Source: JAGIBJ01 sp032119795
Lineage (GTDB): Bacteria; Actinomycetota; Thermoleophilia; Solirubrobacterales; Solirubrobacteraceae
Assembly (NCBI GenBank): GCA_032119795.1
Contig: JAUMFO010000013.1
Location: 248,001 to 312,000 of the forward strand
Reading direction: 5' to 3'
DNA: 64,000 bases
Shown: positions 1 through 8,068 of the stretch, in pieces
Layout of the letters: each line of letters starts with the position of its first letter
Numbering within the stretch: the first letter of the stretch is position 1
The notes under the pieces: generated by a model
What the model was told of the DNA's origin: nothing
What the model saw: only the letters and a program-made list of their open reading frames with translations
Database searches by the model: none
Translations under genes and position numbers: made by a program

Positions 1-20
1 CATGGGTCACACCCTACAAC

Positions 21-40
21 AAACGGACTGCGGTCCGTTT
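21..40. promoter_or_regulatory. Palindromic operator or short hairpin at the window edge
   Basis: AAACGGAC-TGCG-GTCCGTTT is a perfect 8-bp inverted repeat. A CAT triplet at 1-3 could be the start codon of a gene leaving the window on the minus strand, which would put the palindrome in its promoter. The layout is typical of a TetR-type operator. A weak terminator is the alternative. Confidence 0.4.
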
Positions 41-76
41 TGGAAATGCGCGTCGTGGACGAAGCGCACTCAAGAC

Positions 77-120
77 CTTTCGTAACTCTTTCGATACTGT
101 CTTCGTAGTCCTTTCGTAAG
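77..120. repeat. Four helically phased CTTTCGTA-type repeats
   Basis: Four variants of CTTTCGTA/CTTTCGATA lie 11-12 bp apart (TTCG cores near 80, 91, 103 and 114), all facing the same way, directly upstream of the cyclase gene at 141. One-turn phasing suggests cooperative binding by a regulator, possibly the PadR protein encoded in the same operon. The binder is not known. Confidence 0.45.
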
Positions 121-140
121 TCCCAGCGAAACTTGCTCTG

Positions 141-944
141 ATGCCGCCCTCCTCACCCACCACCGCCGAAGTCCTGCTCGACCTCCTCGAGCTGACGAGC
201 CTGAGCCCGACGTCGACCCGCCAGCTGGCCACGGAGATGAAGAAGCGCTACGGCCGACTCTCGTCGCTGCGCCACCGCATCGAAGCGGGGCTGGCCACCC
301 TCCAGGCCGAGGGACTGGTCGAGGTCGGTAACCACCTGGGCCGCCGCACCTACGCGGCGAGCGCCACCGGCCTGCAGATCCTGGAGGACCAGGGGCGCTA
401 CCCCCATGGCGGCACCGTCCTCTTCACCGATCTCGTGGGCTCCACCGCGCTGATCGATCTGTTTGGTGAGGACGGCGCCCACGAGATGCGCCTGCGCCAC
501 TTCGAGCTCCTGCGTGATGCCGTCGCCAAGCATGGCGGGCGCGAGGTCAAGGGCCTGGGCGACGGCCTGATGATCGTCTTCGCCAGCGCCGTCCCGGCGC
601 TGGCGTGCGCCGCCTCGATGCAGCGCAACGTGGCCGGCGACGGCGACGGCCTCGGCTTGCGCGTCGGCCTGCATACCGGCCCGCTCCTGCGCGAGGACAA
701 CGACTTCCACGGCACGACGGTGATCGTCGCGGCGCGCCTCTGCGACCGGGCACAGTCCGGGCAGATCGTCGTCTCCGATCACGTCCGGGCGGCCGCCGAG
801 ACCGAGGCCGGGGCAGAGCAGCCACTGGCCCTCCTGGGCGACCTCGCCCTCAAGGGCATCGCCGAGCCGGTCCGCGCCTATGAGCTGCGCTGGTCCGACG
901 GCTCACCGCGGGCCGCCATCTCTCCATCGACCGTGATCGCCTAG
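141..944 (+). CDS. Class III nucleotidyl cyclase-like protein with N-terminal winged-helix domain
   Basis: 267 aa. Residues about 10-80 look like a PadR/MarR-type winged helix, followed by a class III cyclase homology domain (about 90-250). The metal-binding Asp lies in LFTDLVGST and a second Asp in GLGDG. The usual Asn before AARL is replaced (VIVAARL), as in many actinobacterial cyclase-like regulators, so cyclase activity is uncertain and ligand sensing is possible. The gene is first in a three-gene operon: a PadR gene starts 9 bp after its stop, then a SHOCT protein. The start follows the phased repeats at 77-120. Product class is confident; catalytic activity is not. Confidence 0.8.
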   Translation: MPPSSPTTAEVLLDLLELTSLSPTSTRQLATEMKKRYGRLSSLRHRIEAGLATLQAEGLVEVGNHLGRRTYAASATGLQILEDQGRYPHGGTVLFTDLVGSTALIDLFGEDGAHEMRLRHFELLRDAVAKHGGREVKGLGDGLMIVFASAVPALACAASMQRNVAGDGDGLGLRVGLHTGPLLREDNDFHGTTVIVAARLCDRAQSGQIVVSDHVRAAAETEAGAEQPLALLGDLALKGIAEPVRAYELRWSDGSPRAAISPSTVIA

Positions 945-953
945 GAGGAGCCC

Positions 954-1433
954 TTGCCACCCCGTTTCTTCAAACACGGCGAGCTTCCGCTCGTCCTCCT
1001 GGCACTCGTCGACCAGAGCCCACGGCACGGCTACGAGATCATGGCCGAGCTCAAACGCCTCTTCGGGCCGCGCTACCGGCCTTCGCCCGGGAGCATCTAC
1101 CCGGCGATTGAGGCGCTCCAGACGGAGGGCCTGATCGTTGGTCGCCACGCCGGCGACAAGGTGGTCTACGAACTCACGCCCCGCGGCCACCAGGCGCTCG
1201 TTGACCGCGCCGACATGCTGGCCGGACTCGAGCTGCGCTCCGGTGTCGTCCTCGGCGACGGCGAGTCTCTCGAGGCCCTGCTCACCCGCTTTAAGGCCCG
1301 CCTGGCACCGCTGTCGGGGCGGGTCGATCCCCTCGCTGCGGAGGCCGTGCTTGAGCGCGCCGCCGAAGACATCGAATCTCTCAAGCCCAACCGATCCCGG
1401 TCCCACAGGGGAAGGAAAACCCATGCACGATGA
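954..1433 (+). CDS. PadR family transcriptional regulator
   Basis: 159 aa, TTG start preceded by AGGAGGAG. The N-terminal winged helix carries the PadR signature: a GYEIM helix, then SPGSIYPAIEAL as recognition helix and EGLI leading into the wing. A C-terminal helical dimerisation segment follows. PadR proteins are usually ligand-responsive repressors, often autoregulatory. It sits 9 bp after the cyclase-like gene, and its end overlaps the start of the SHOCT protein gene by 11 bp, so all three are probably co-expressed. The repeats at 77-120 are the obvious candidate target, which is inference. Confidence 0.88.
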   Translation: MPPRFFKHGELPLVLLALVDQSPRHGYEIMAELKRLFGPRYRPSPGSIYPAIEALQTEGLIVGRHAGDKVVYELTPRGHQALVDRADMLAGLELRSGVVLGDGESLEALLTRFKARLAPLSGRVDPLAAEAVLERAAEDIESLKPNRSRSHRGRKTHAR

Positions 1434-1935
1434 TCCGTTTGCCCGCGCGGTCCACCGCGCCGAAGCCGCCGAGCACGCACGCGTCGAAGACGCGCGCAAC
1501 TACCGGCGCGGCGTCGTCTCCAAGTGGTCCCGCACCGGGTTCCGCGTTCACTTCACGGTCTACATCGCCATCAGCGTGATGCTGATTCTGATTTGGCTGA
1601 TGACGTCGACCGCGTTCCCATGGCCGTTCATCGTGATTGCCGGATGGGGCGCAGGCGTCGGCGCGCACTGGTCGGCGACGCGCGAGCTGATGACGCCGAC
1701 GCCGCCCAGGCCAAAGTCCGATCCCGATCCGTTCTCGCGGGCCATCCCGAATGCGCCGGCGCCGGCCCCTGCACCGGTGGCGGCGCCCGCCGCCCCGTCG
1801 GAGCCGGCCGCTGCCGGCGGCGCAGCGGCGACGTCGAAAGCCGACGAGCTCGCCAAGCTCGCCAAGCTCCACAAGTCCGGGGCACTGACGGATGACGAGT
1901 TCCGCGCCGCCAAGGCCGAGCTGCTCGGCACGTAA
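1423..1935 (+). CDS. 2TM-domain protein with C-terminal SHOCT motif
   Basis: 170 aa, ATG after AAGGAAAACCC. A polar N-terminus is followed by two hydrophobic segments (about residues 42-61 and 66-80) matching the bacterial 2TM domain, then an Ala/Pro-rich linker and a C-terminal SHOCT element (LAKLHKSGALTDDEFRAAK). SHOCT is a short oligomerisation or tethering motif common in actinobacteria. It overlaps the PadR gene, the arrangement known for 2TM proteins that follow PadR regulators. Likely membrane-bound and regulated by PadR; exact role unknown. Confidence 0.75.
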   Translation: MHDDPFARAVHRAEAAEHARVEDARNYRRGVVSKWSRTGFRVHFTVYIAISVMLILIWLMTSTAFPWPFIVIAGWGAGVGAHWSATRELMTPTPPRPKSDPDPFSRAIPNAPAPAPAPVAAPAAPSEPAAAGGAAATSKADELAKLAKLHKSGALTDDEFRAAKAELLGT

Positions 1936-1995
1936 CGCACTCCTCGATGTGCCCGGCCGCGTGGGGTCGGGCACGACGCGCGACTGAGCCGCGCG

Positions 1996-2856
1996 TCAGT
2001 CGTCGATGAACGGCACGCCCGTCTCGCAGGCCTCCAGCGCGATCTCCAGCGCCTCATCCGAGAGCTCGGGCTGCGTCCGGTCGAGGCCCCGCAGCGCCAG
2101 AAGCAGACTGGGGTCGCCCCACGCGGCGGCGGCCTCCAGCCCGTAGTTGTTGACGGCCCGGACCGGCGCGTGGCGGAGGAAGTCACGGAGCGGGCCCAGT
2201 CCCCGCGGCTCGCGGAGCAACGCCAATCCCAGCAGCGACTCGGCAACGACGCCGATCTCGGGGTCGCTGGTGCCGGCAACGAGCACGTCGCGCACGGCCG
2301 GCGTGTCGAGCCCCAGCAGCCGAATACTCCAGCGCGCGTAGTCGCGGATGGCGTCGCTCGCGTCACCGGCGAGTTCCAGCAGCGCGGCATCGATGCGGTC
2401 GGCACTTTCGGGCGAATACACCGTCGACGCGCCGAACGCGACGAAGAAGCGCAGACGCTGCACGGGGCTCCGGAGCCAGCCCAGCAGCGGGTCGACCCCG
2501 CGCGGGTCCTGGCGGTAGGCGAAGGCGCGGGCCACCTCGGCGAGCACGTCCTCGTCGGTCTCGGTCTCCGCGAGCCCGAGCAGCACCTCCATGGTCTCGT
2601 CGATCATTGCGGGCGTGCCGGGGGCGAACTCGTTGAGTTCACCGAGAATCTGGATGCCAAGCCGCCGCTCGCTCGGGCTCGCCGATCGCGTGAGCACCGT
2701 CGCGCGCTGGAGCACCTCCGGCGTCGGTCGCTCCTGCAGCGCGATCACCGCGCCCGTCCCCTGCTCGGGGTCTTCGAGATCGAGCTCGGTGAGGGCCACC
2801 TCGATGAGCTCCTGCGTGGTGCGTGGGTCGTCTACCCATCGCCGGTCGCCTGGCAT
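1996..2856 (-). CDS. HEAT-repeat-like helical protein
   Basis: 286 aa, acidic, with repeated about 30-residue helical pairs rich in Leu and Ala (for example QILGELNEF, LGLAETETDEDVLAEVARAF, DPSLLLALRGL). This is the look of HEAT/PBS-lyase-type scaffolds that mediate protein-protein contacts. No catalytic motif, signal peptide or membrane segment is visible. It stands alone, facing the operon at 141-1935 tail to tail, and diverges from the secreted hydrolase gene at 3029. No partner can be inferred. Confidence 0.65.
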   Translation of the reverse strand: MPGDRRWVDDPRTTQELIEVALTELDLEDPEQGTGAVIALQERPTPEVLQRATVLTRSASPSERRLGIQILGELNEFAPGTPAMIDETMEVLLGLAETETDEDVLAEVARAFAYRQDPRGVDPLLGWLRSPVQRLRFFVAFGASTVYSPESADRIDAALLELAGDASDAIRDYARWSIRLLGLDTPAVRDVLVAGTSDPEIGVVAESLLGLALLREPRGLGPLRDFLRHAPVRAVNNYGLEAAAAWGDPSLLLALRGLDRTQPELSDEALEIALEACETGVPFIDD

Positions 2857-2952
2857 CAGCCGATCCTAAGACGTGCGGAACGCGCCGCCTGCCAGACGGC
2901 TCCCGAGGTTGGCGTCCCCCGCAGCGCGGATCCCTCGCTCGATCGATGGATT

Positions 2953-2970
2953 ACATACGTGCATGTATGT
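2953..2970. promoter_or_regulatory. Palindromic operator upstream of the secreted hydrolase
   Basis: ACATAC-GTGCAT-GTATGT, an 18-bp inverted repeat in the gap between the divergent HEAT protein and hydrolase genes, in an AT-rich patch that stands out from its surroundings. The shape matches TetR-family operators; no cognate regulator lies adjacent. Confidence 0.5.
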
Positions 2971-3028
2971 ATGTTGCACGCAGTCCCCCGCGTCACCACC
3001 GTCCCACCCCACCCTCAGAGGTCCACCG

Positions 3029-4711
3029 ATGCCCCGTCCTTCACTCACCCAGTCCCGCAGGGCGGTGTTTGCGCTCCTGGCGAGCATCGGCTCGCTGCAC
3101 GCCGCCACGGCCAGTGCGATCACGCCGACCACCCCCCTCGTGACGTACGACGGCACGGCGACGCTGTCCGTCAACTTCCACCCCGCCAAGAACTCCTCCG
3201 GTGGAATGCTCGGCGCGCCCGCGCCGACGGTGATCATCGCCAGCCCCTGGGCTGGCCAGCAGCTCGCCGCGACCGACGGCGACACGATCGAGAAGTTCAC
3301 CATCGGCCAGCAGCAGTTCATTGGGCCGATGCTCGGCCCGGCCAGCCTGACGGCCGACGGCTACAACGTGGTGACCTACGATGCCCGCGGCTGGTGGGAC
3401 TCCACCGGCGAGATCTGGCTCGACCACCCGCAGAAGGAGGGTCGCGATCCCAGCCGGATCATCGACTGGCTGGCCAGCAGCGATCCGAAGCTGTCGGCCG
3501 GTGGCCAGCGGCTCGTGAAGCTCCAGGCCGCGAACGACCCACTCGTCGGCATGACGGGCGTGAGCTACGGCGGCATCGTGCAACTCGAGGCCGCAGCCAA
3601 CGACGCACGGATCGACGTCATCGAACCCGCCGCGCCGATCTACTCGGCGGTCGACTCGCTCTACCCAAACGGCGTCGTCCGACAGGGCTTCAGCAACCTC
3701 CTGTGCGGCTCGGCGCGCCTGATCGGGGCGCGCCTCTCCGATCCCGCCGACAGCATCTGCGACGCCGTCAACACCGGAACCCTGAGCGCCGCCGACGTCG
3801 CGTACGCGAACACGGTGGGCCCCAAGGGGAGCGTGTTCAACAGCGCCTACCGCACGCCGACGTTCCTGATGGGCGGCACGATCGACACGCTGTTCCCGCT
3901 CAGCCAGACGGTCGACATCTACAACCAGCTGAAGAACAACACGAGCGCGGCCGTGAAGATGGTCTGGGGCTGCGGCGGGCATGGCCTGTGCTCCGACGCC
4001 AAAGAGCCGATGTACTCGGTCGTCTGCGCCCAGCATGCCTGGCTCGACAAGTACCTCGGGTTCCCAGCGGGCCGCGCGAGCTCGAAGAAGGCCAACATCG
4101 AAGGCGTCCTGCACGACTGTATGGACGCGCCAAGCTCGCTCACGGCGACCGACTTCATCTACGCCGACCAGTACGACCAAATTCTCAAGCGTCCGACCTA
4201 CGAGGCGCCGACGGGCTCAATCACCGCCAGCGGCAGCGGCACGCTGACGCTTAGCCCGACGAACAGCTCCGGCTTCGTGGTCGGCGCCGACGAGGCCAGT
4301 AACGCCGTCAATGTGACGATCCCGGCCCCGACCACCACTCGGCAGCTGCAGGCCGCACCGACGCTCACCGTGACCTACAAGGGCTGGGCCGGCGACGCGA
4401 AGACGGCGATCTACGCACAGCTCGTGGGCACCGACCCGCAGAGCGGCCAGACGCAGGCGCTCGGCAACCAGTCGATGCCGGTGCCGCTGACGCTCAACGC
4501 GTTTGGCACGCCCGGCTTCCTGCTCACGACCCGTTCGGTGACGACCAAGCTCAACGTGCCGCTCTGGAGCTTCCGGCCCGGCAAGCCCCTGAAGCTGCAG
4601 CTGACGGACTACTCAAACATGTTCTACGACGACAACGCCGTCGGCTCGGTCGAGATCCTGAGCGCGACCATCACGCTGCCGACCAACGAGCCGGGCGTGA
4701 CGCCCAGCTGA
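3029..4711 (+). CDS. Secreted CocE/NonD or X-Pro dipeptidyl-peptidase-type alpha/beta hydrolase
   Basis: 560 aa with an N-terminal signal peptide (basic start, then a hydrophobic stretch ending near ATASA, about residue 30). The alpha/beta-hydrolase core carries the nucleophile elbow GVSYGG, an acid in the GGTIDTLFP strand and a catalytic His in GCGGHGLC. The C-terminal third resembles the beta-sandwich of CocE/X-Pro peptidase relatives. The family hydrolyses esters or N-terminal X-Pro dipeptides; the substrate cannot be fixed here. The start at 3029 was chosen because the reading frame further upstream crosses the operator and promoter. A strong terminator follows at 4726. The upstream palindrome suggests repressor control. 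Confidence 0.8.
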   Translation: MPRPSLTQSRRAVFALLASIGSLHAATASAITPTTPLVTYDGTATLSVNFHPAKNSSGGMLGAPAPTVIIASPWAGQQLAATDGDTIEKFTIGQQQFIGPMLGPASLTADGYNVVTYDARGWWDSTGEIWLDHPQKEGRDPSRIIDWLASSDPKLSAGGQRLVKLQAANDPLVGMTGVSYGGIVQLEAAANDARIDVIEPAAPIYSAVDSLYPNGVVRQGFSNLLCGSARLIGARLSDPADSICDAVNTGTLSAADVAYANTVGPKGSVFNSAYRTPTFLMGGTIDTLFPLSQTVDIYNQLKNNTSAAVKMVWGCGGHGLCSDAKEPMYSVVCAQHAWLDKYLGFPAGRASSKKANIEGVLHDCMDAPSSLTATDFIYADQYDQILKRPTYEAPTGSITASGSGTLTLSPTNSSGFVVGADEASNAVNVTIPAPTTTRQLQAAPTLTVTYKGWAGDAKTAIYAQLVGTDPQSGQTQALGNQSMPVPLTLNAFGTPGFLLTTRSVTTKLNVPLWSFRPGKPLKLQLTDYSNMFYDDNAVGSVEILSATITLPTNEPGVTPS

Positions 4712-4725
4712 TCCGCGTCGCACAC

Positions 4726-4760
4726 GGGTGTGCCGGCCGTGGGGGCGGTCCGGCACACCC
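4726..4760. terminator. Hairpin terminator after the secreted hydrolase
   Basis: GGGTGTGCCGG and CCGGCACACCC form a perfect 11-bp stem around a 13-nt loop, 15 bp after the hydrolase stop. It argues against the apparent upstream ATG at 4730 for the next gene. Confidence 0.65.
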
Positions 4761-4798
4761 GGCGGGCTTCCGTCGGCCCTGGCGGTGATAGTTGCCCG

Positions 4799-5722
4799 GT
4801 GCCGCCAACGCCTCCGCTCGATCTGTCGAGCCTCCCTGCCGAGCCTGGCGTCTACCGCTTCTGGGATGCGCAGGGGCGCGTGCTCTACATCGGGCGAGCC
4901 GTCGACCTGCGCCGCCGAGTGCGGTCCTACTTCGGTTCGCTGAAGGGCCGACCTCGCATGCGGCGGATGGTCGTGCAGATCGTCCGGGTCGACGTCGTCG
5001 CCTGCGCCTCCGAGCATGAGGCCGCTTGGCTGGAGCGCAACCTGCTCGAGCAGCGCAAACCCCGTTGGAATCGTGCTCGTGGCGGACTGGAGGTTCCCGT
5101 CTACCTGCGCCTCGACGCCAGCCCGCGCTCGCCAGGGCTCACGGTGGTGCACGCCGCCCAAGACGACCTCCCCCACTTCGGCCCCTACCTCGGTGGCACG
5201 CGCGTGCGGACGGCCGTGACCGCGCTCGGGACGATCTACCCGCTGGCCTACACCGGCGAGAAGCTGTCCGGCTCCGAGCAGTCGATGGCCGACGCCCGCG
5301 GCGTCGTGGCGGCCGACCGCGAGGAGCTCGTCGCCTCGCTCCACGCCCTCCTCACCCGTCAGCCGGCGGCCGTCCTCCACGCACGCGAGCACCTCACCGA
5401 GCGCCGCGCCCGCGCGGCCGCCGACCTGGAGTTTGAACTCGCCGGTCGCCTGCAGGAGCACCTCGAGGCGCTCGACTGGCTCGTGAGCGAGCAGCGTGTC
5501 ACGGTCGACGGCGCCGGCAACGCTAAGGCGTATGGCTGGTCGGGCGGCGTGCTCGTGGAGTTCGGTATCAAGGACGGGCGCGTGCGGACGTGGGCACAGC
5601 GCGAGTGCCCCGAGACCGACGCGGAGCCCCTCATCGCTGCAACGCCCACGCGGTGGACCGCGTTTGCCCGGCACAACGCTGAGTTGTCCGCTGAACTCCA
5701 GGCTCTACATGCTGCGACGTAG
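4799..5722 (+). CDS. GIY-YIG nuclease-domain protein with UVR motif (UvrC N-terminal-like)
   Basis: 307 aa from a GTG at 4799; the frame stays open upstream to 4730, but that region is a terminator. The first 90 residues match the UvrC GIY-YIG module: PGVYRF, LYIGRAVDLRRRVRSYF, and the Glu in EHEAAWLERNLL. Near residue 200 is a UVR-like helical hairpin (LEFELAGRLQEHLEAL). The RNase H-like 5'-incision domain and HhH repeats of full UvrC are absent, so it resembles Cho-like or actinobacterial orphan UvrC paralogues that make a single 3' incision. The next gene starts 32 bp downstream and may be cotranscribed. Family is confident; a role in DNA repair is inference. Confidence 0.75.
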   Translation: MPPTPPLDLSSLPAEPGVYRFWDAQGRVLYIGRAVDLRRRVRSYFGSLKGRPRMRRMVVQIVRVDVVACASEHEAAWLERNLLEQRKPRWNRARGGLEVPVYLRLDASPRSPGLTVVHAAQDDLPHFGPYLGGTRVRTAVTALGTIYPLAYTGEKLSGSEQSMADARGVVAADREELVASLHALLTRQPAAVLHAREHLTERRARAAADLEFELAGRLQEHLEALDWLVSEQRVTVDGAGNAKAYGWSGGVLVEFGIKDGRVRTWAQRECPETDAEPLIAATPTRWTAFARHNAELSAELQALHAAT

Positions 5723-5754
5723 GCGAGCCCGCTGCGGGCGGTAGCGTCCGGCGC

Positions 5755-6369
5755 GTGTATCCCGTGCTTGGCGCCATCGCCGCCGTCCTCGTTCTGCTCG
5801 CGCTGTGGATGGCGGTCGCCTACAACCGGCTTCGCGGTCTGCAGTACGCGTGCGCCGATGCCTGGTCGCTCATCGACGTGCAGCTGCAGCGCCGCGCGGA
5901 TCTCATCCCGAATCTGGTCGCGACCGTCCAGGGCTACGCGGCACACGAGCAGGGCGTGCTGCAAGCGATCACCGACGCCCGAGCGCAGGCCGACCCGCTC
6001 CATGGGCCAACGGCCGCGAATGCCGCCGCGGAGACGCGCCTCGGCGCCGCGATCGTGAAGACGGTCGCGCTGCGCGAGCAGTACCCGGAGCTCGCCACCT
6101 CCGAGCATTTTCGCCATCTGCAGGCGGCGCTCGTCGAGATCGAGAACGAGATCGCGGCGTCGCGCGAGATCTACAACGGCAACGTCGCCGCCTACCGCAA
6201 CCGGCTTCAGCAGGTGCCGTCGTCGTGGGTCGCGAGCTGGTTCCACTTCGAAGACCGGTCGATGTTCGCGATCGAACTCCCCAGCGAGCGCGTAAAGCCC
6301 GCGGTGTCGCCGTCGACCGGGTCAGCTGTGCCGTCGCCGGGGTCCGTTCCTCCGCCGACCGCGGGCTAG
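5755..6369 (+). CDS. LemA family membrane protein
   Basis: 204 aa from a GTG start. An N-terminal hydrophobic helix (about residues 3-24) is followed by the LemA coiled-coil core: YNRLRGL, then VQLQRRADLIPNLVATVQGYAAHE, which is the family signature, and a late YNGNVAAYRNRLQQVPSSWVA segment with a Phe-rich end. A Pro/Ser tail replaces the usual short C-terminus. LemA proteins are membrane-anchored helical bundles of unclear function, often beside TPM or large membrane proteins. Here the partner is the membrane protein that starts 9 bp downstream. Confidence 0.88.
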   Translation: MYPVLGAIAAVLVLLALWMAVAYNRLRGLQYACADAWSLIDVQLQRRADLIPNLVATVQGYAAHEQGVLQAITDARAQADPLHGPTAANAAAETRLGAAIVKTVALREQYPELATSEHFRHLQAALVEIENEIAASREIYNGNVAAYRNRLQQVPSSWVASWFHFEDRSMFAIELPSERVKPAVSPSTGSAVPSPGSVPPPTAG

Positions 6370-6378
6370 GCAGCAGCG

Positions 6379-7179
6379 ATGCCGGAGACCATTCCTCGCG
6401 CGGACTTCACCGATCCGCTGCTGAATGAGCGCGGCTCGCGCCGCATCGCGTACTTCAAAGCCTCGATGACGAATCCGTTCGTGCTCGTGCTGACCATCGG
6501 TGCGGTCGCCTTGGCGCTGGTGTCGCCATACCTCGTGCCCGTCGTCTGGGTGCTCATCGCCGCGGTCGCGTTCTTCTTGGCGAACCAAAAGGCGAGCGGC
6601 GAGTGGTGGCTCCTGCTGCTCGACCATCTCGGCCTGGCGCCGGGCGCCGGCAACTACGAGCCCCCGCCGCTCACGCCGCTGCTGCGATCGGGCGACGAGC
6701 GCGAGGTGCTGCGCTCGGCGTCCGATGCCAGCCGCCAACTCCTGATCTTCCGCAGTACCGACGTCAGCCGCGACTCCAAGGGCAACAAGAGCCGCACCCA
6801 CCACGACTACACCGTGGTCCTCACCCGCGACGCACCGCCGGCCATCCGGTTTCTGTCGGCCCACGAGCACAGCGTCTCGTTCATGAAGTTCCTCGGCGAC
6901 GGCCTGCGCGGTAAGACGCTGCGCGGCATCGACGAGTTCAAGGTCGAGTCGGTCGAGCTCCACGAACGCTTTGAGCTGCGGTCCTCCACCGAGGATGGTC
7001 AGCGCGCCCACCAGGTCTTCAAGCCCAGCTTCATGGTCTGGTTCGCTCGCAGCGGCGTCGACTTCGAGTACGAGGGCGGCGACCTGGTGGTCTTCGTCGA
7101 CCGCGTCCTCGAGCACGCCGAGGAGTTCAAGGTGCTGCTGAGCCGCGCAGAGGAGATCCGCGCGGCGATCCGCGGATGA
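6379..7179 (+). CDS. Membrane protein of unknown function, LemA neighbour
   Basis: 266 aa. Two adjacent hydrophobic helices (about residues 32-70) follow a soluble N-terminus, then a large polar alpha/beta domain with segments such as ADFTDPLL, RQLLIFRSTDVSRD and PSFMVWFARSGVDFEYEGGDLVVF. The organisation resembles DUF3137-type proteins that pair with LemA, but no diagnostic motif is visible, so I give no family name. Spacing to the LemA gene is 9 bp, so co-expression is likely. It ends just before the toxin-antitoxin remnant. Confidence 0.65.
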   Translation: MPETIPRADFTDPLLNERGSRRIAYFKASMTNPFVLVLTIGAVALALVSPYLVPVVWVLIAAVAFFLANQKASGEWWLLLLDHLGLAPGAGNYEPPPLTPLLRSGDEREVLRSASDASRQLLIFRSTDVSRDSKGNKSRTHHDYTVVLTRDAPPAIRFLSAHEHSVSFMKFLGDGLRGKTLRGIDEFKVESVELHERFELRSSTEDGQRAHQVFKPSFMVWFARSGVDFEYEGGDLVVFVDRVLEHAEEFKVLLSRAEEIRAAIRG

Positions 7180-7199
7180 GGCCTACACGCCGATCGTGA

Positions 7200-7408
7200 G
7201 GGCACGCTGCCGCTGAGCGCCGGAAGCCCCGTCGAGTAGAGGCCGCCGCGCTCGCAACCAACGAACAGGATGCTGCCGAGATGCTCGCCATCCGCGACGA
7301 ACTCGACGAGCTCTCCCCACCGGAGGTCGACTGATGGTCCGCGGCGAGGTCTTCCGCGTTCCGGCACCCAAGGCACCACGCGGCCACGAGCAGTCCGGAC
7401 CGCGCTAG
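7200..7408 (+). pseudogene. Decayed MazEF-type toxin-antitoxin module
   Basis: Frame 7200-7334 encodes the likely C-terminal tail of an antitoxin (ending EMLAIRDELDELSPPEVD) without a start codon. It overlaps an ATG at 7334 that opens 24 codons beginning MVRGEVFRVPAPKAPRGHEQ, closely resembling the conserved MazF/PemK N-terminus, and stops at a TAG at 7406. The TGATG coupling typical of mazEF is preserved while both genes are truncated. Best read as a remnant of a deleted module. Confidence 0.6.
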
Positions 7409-7411
7409 TGC

Positions 7412-8068
7412 TCAGCTTCTAATCCGGTCGGTCTCGTACGCCCACATGGCGATCTCGACGCGGTTCCGGGCGCCGAGCTTGGCCATCAGGCTGGCGAGGT
7501 GCGTCTTGGCGGTGCTGAGGCTGATGTGGAGTTCGTCGGCGATCTCGGCGTTCGTGCGGCCGCGCGCCACGGTCACCAGGACCTCCTCCTCGCGCGCCGT
7601 CAGGGGCTCCCGGGGCTGCGCCGGTGGCGCCTCGGCGAGCTTGTCTGAGAACGCGGCGAGCAAGCGCACGGTGACGCTCGGGGCGATGAGCGCGTCACCG
7701 TCAGCGGCAGAGCGGATCGCCTGCACGAGCAGCTCGGGTCCGGCGTCCTTCAGCAGGAAGCCCCGGGCGCCTGCGCGTAGGGCGGCGTGCACGTGCTCGT
7801 CGAGGTCGAACGTGGTGATGACGACGACGGCGACGGGATCGTCGACGCCCGGGCCGGCGAGTTGCCGAGTGGCTTCGATGCCGTCCATGCCCGGCATCCG
7901 GATGTCGAACAGGCAGACGTCAGGGCGCAGCTTGCGCGCGAGGGCGACCGCCTCGTGGCCGTCGGCCGCCACGCCGATCACCTCGATGCCAGGCTGGGCG
8001 TCGAGGATCATCTGGAGGCCGGTGCGGACGAGATCCTGATCGTCGGCCACGATGACGCGAACGGTCAT
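7412..8068 (-). CDS. NarL/LuxR-family response regulator
   Basis: 218 aa. The N-terminal receiver carries the acidic pair DDQD, the phospho-acceptor Asp in CLFDIRMPGMDG (about residue 55), the switch Thr in VVITTF and the Lys in FLLKDAG. The C-terminal LuxR helix-turn-helix (about 150-210) contains LTAREEEVLVTVARGRTNAEIADELHIS and TAKTHLASLMAKLGARNRVEI. It overlaps the kinase gene by 4 bp (ATGA), so translation is coupled. Its partner is the histidine kinase at 8065, and the divergent MMPL exporter is a likely target. The direct repeats at 9259 are a candidate binding site. Confidence 0.93.
   Translation of the reverse strand: MTVRVIVADDQDLVRTGLQMILDAQPGIEVIGVAADGHEAVALARKLRPDVCLFDIRMPGMDGIEATRQLAGPGVDDPVAVVVITTFDLDEHVHAALRAGARGFLLKDAGPELLVQAIRSAADGDALIAPSVTVRLLAAFSDKLAEAPPAQPREPLTAREEEVLVTVARGRTNAEIADELHISLSTAKTHLASLMAKLGARNRVEIAMWAYETDRIRS

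Noticed and set aside
2170..4254. Long plus-strand frame overlapping the HEAT gene and the secreted hydrolase
   Set aside because: Composition follows GC-rich antisense or out-of-frame DNA (Arg-, His- and Pro-rich, no motifs); the hydrolase at 3029 has a signal peptide and catalytic motifs.
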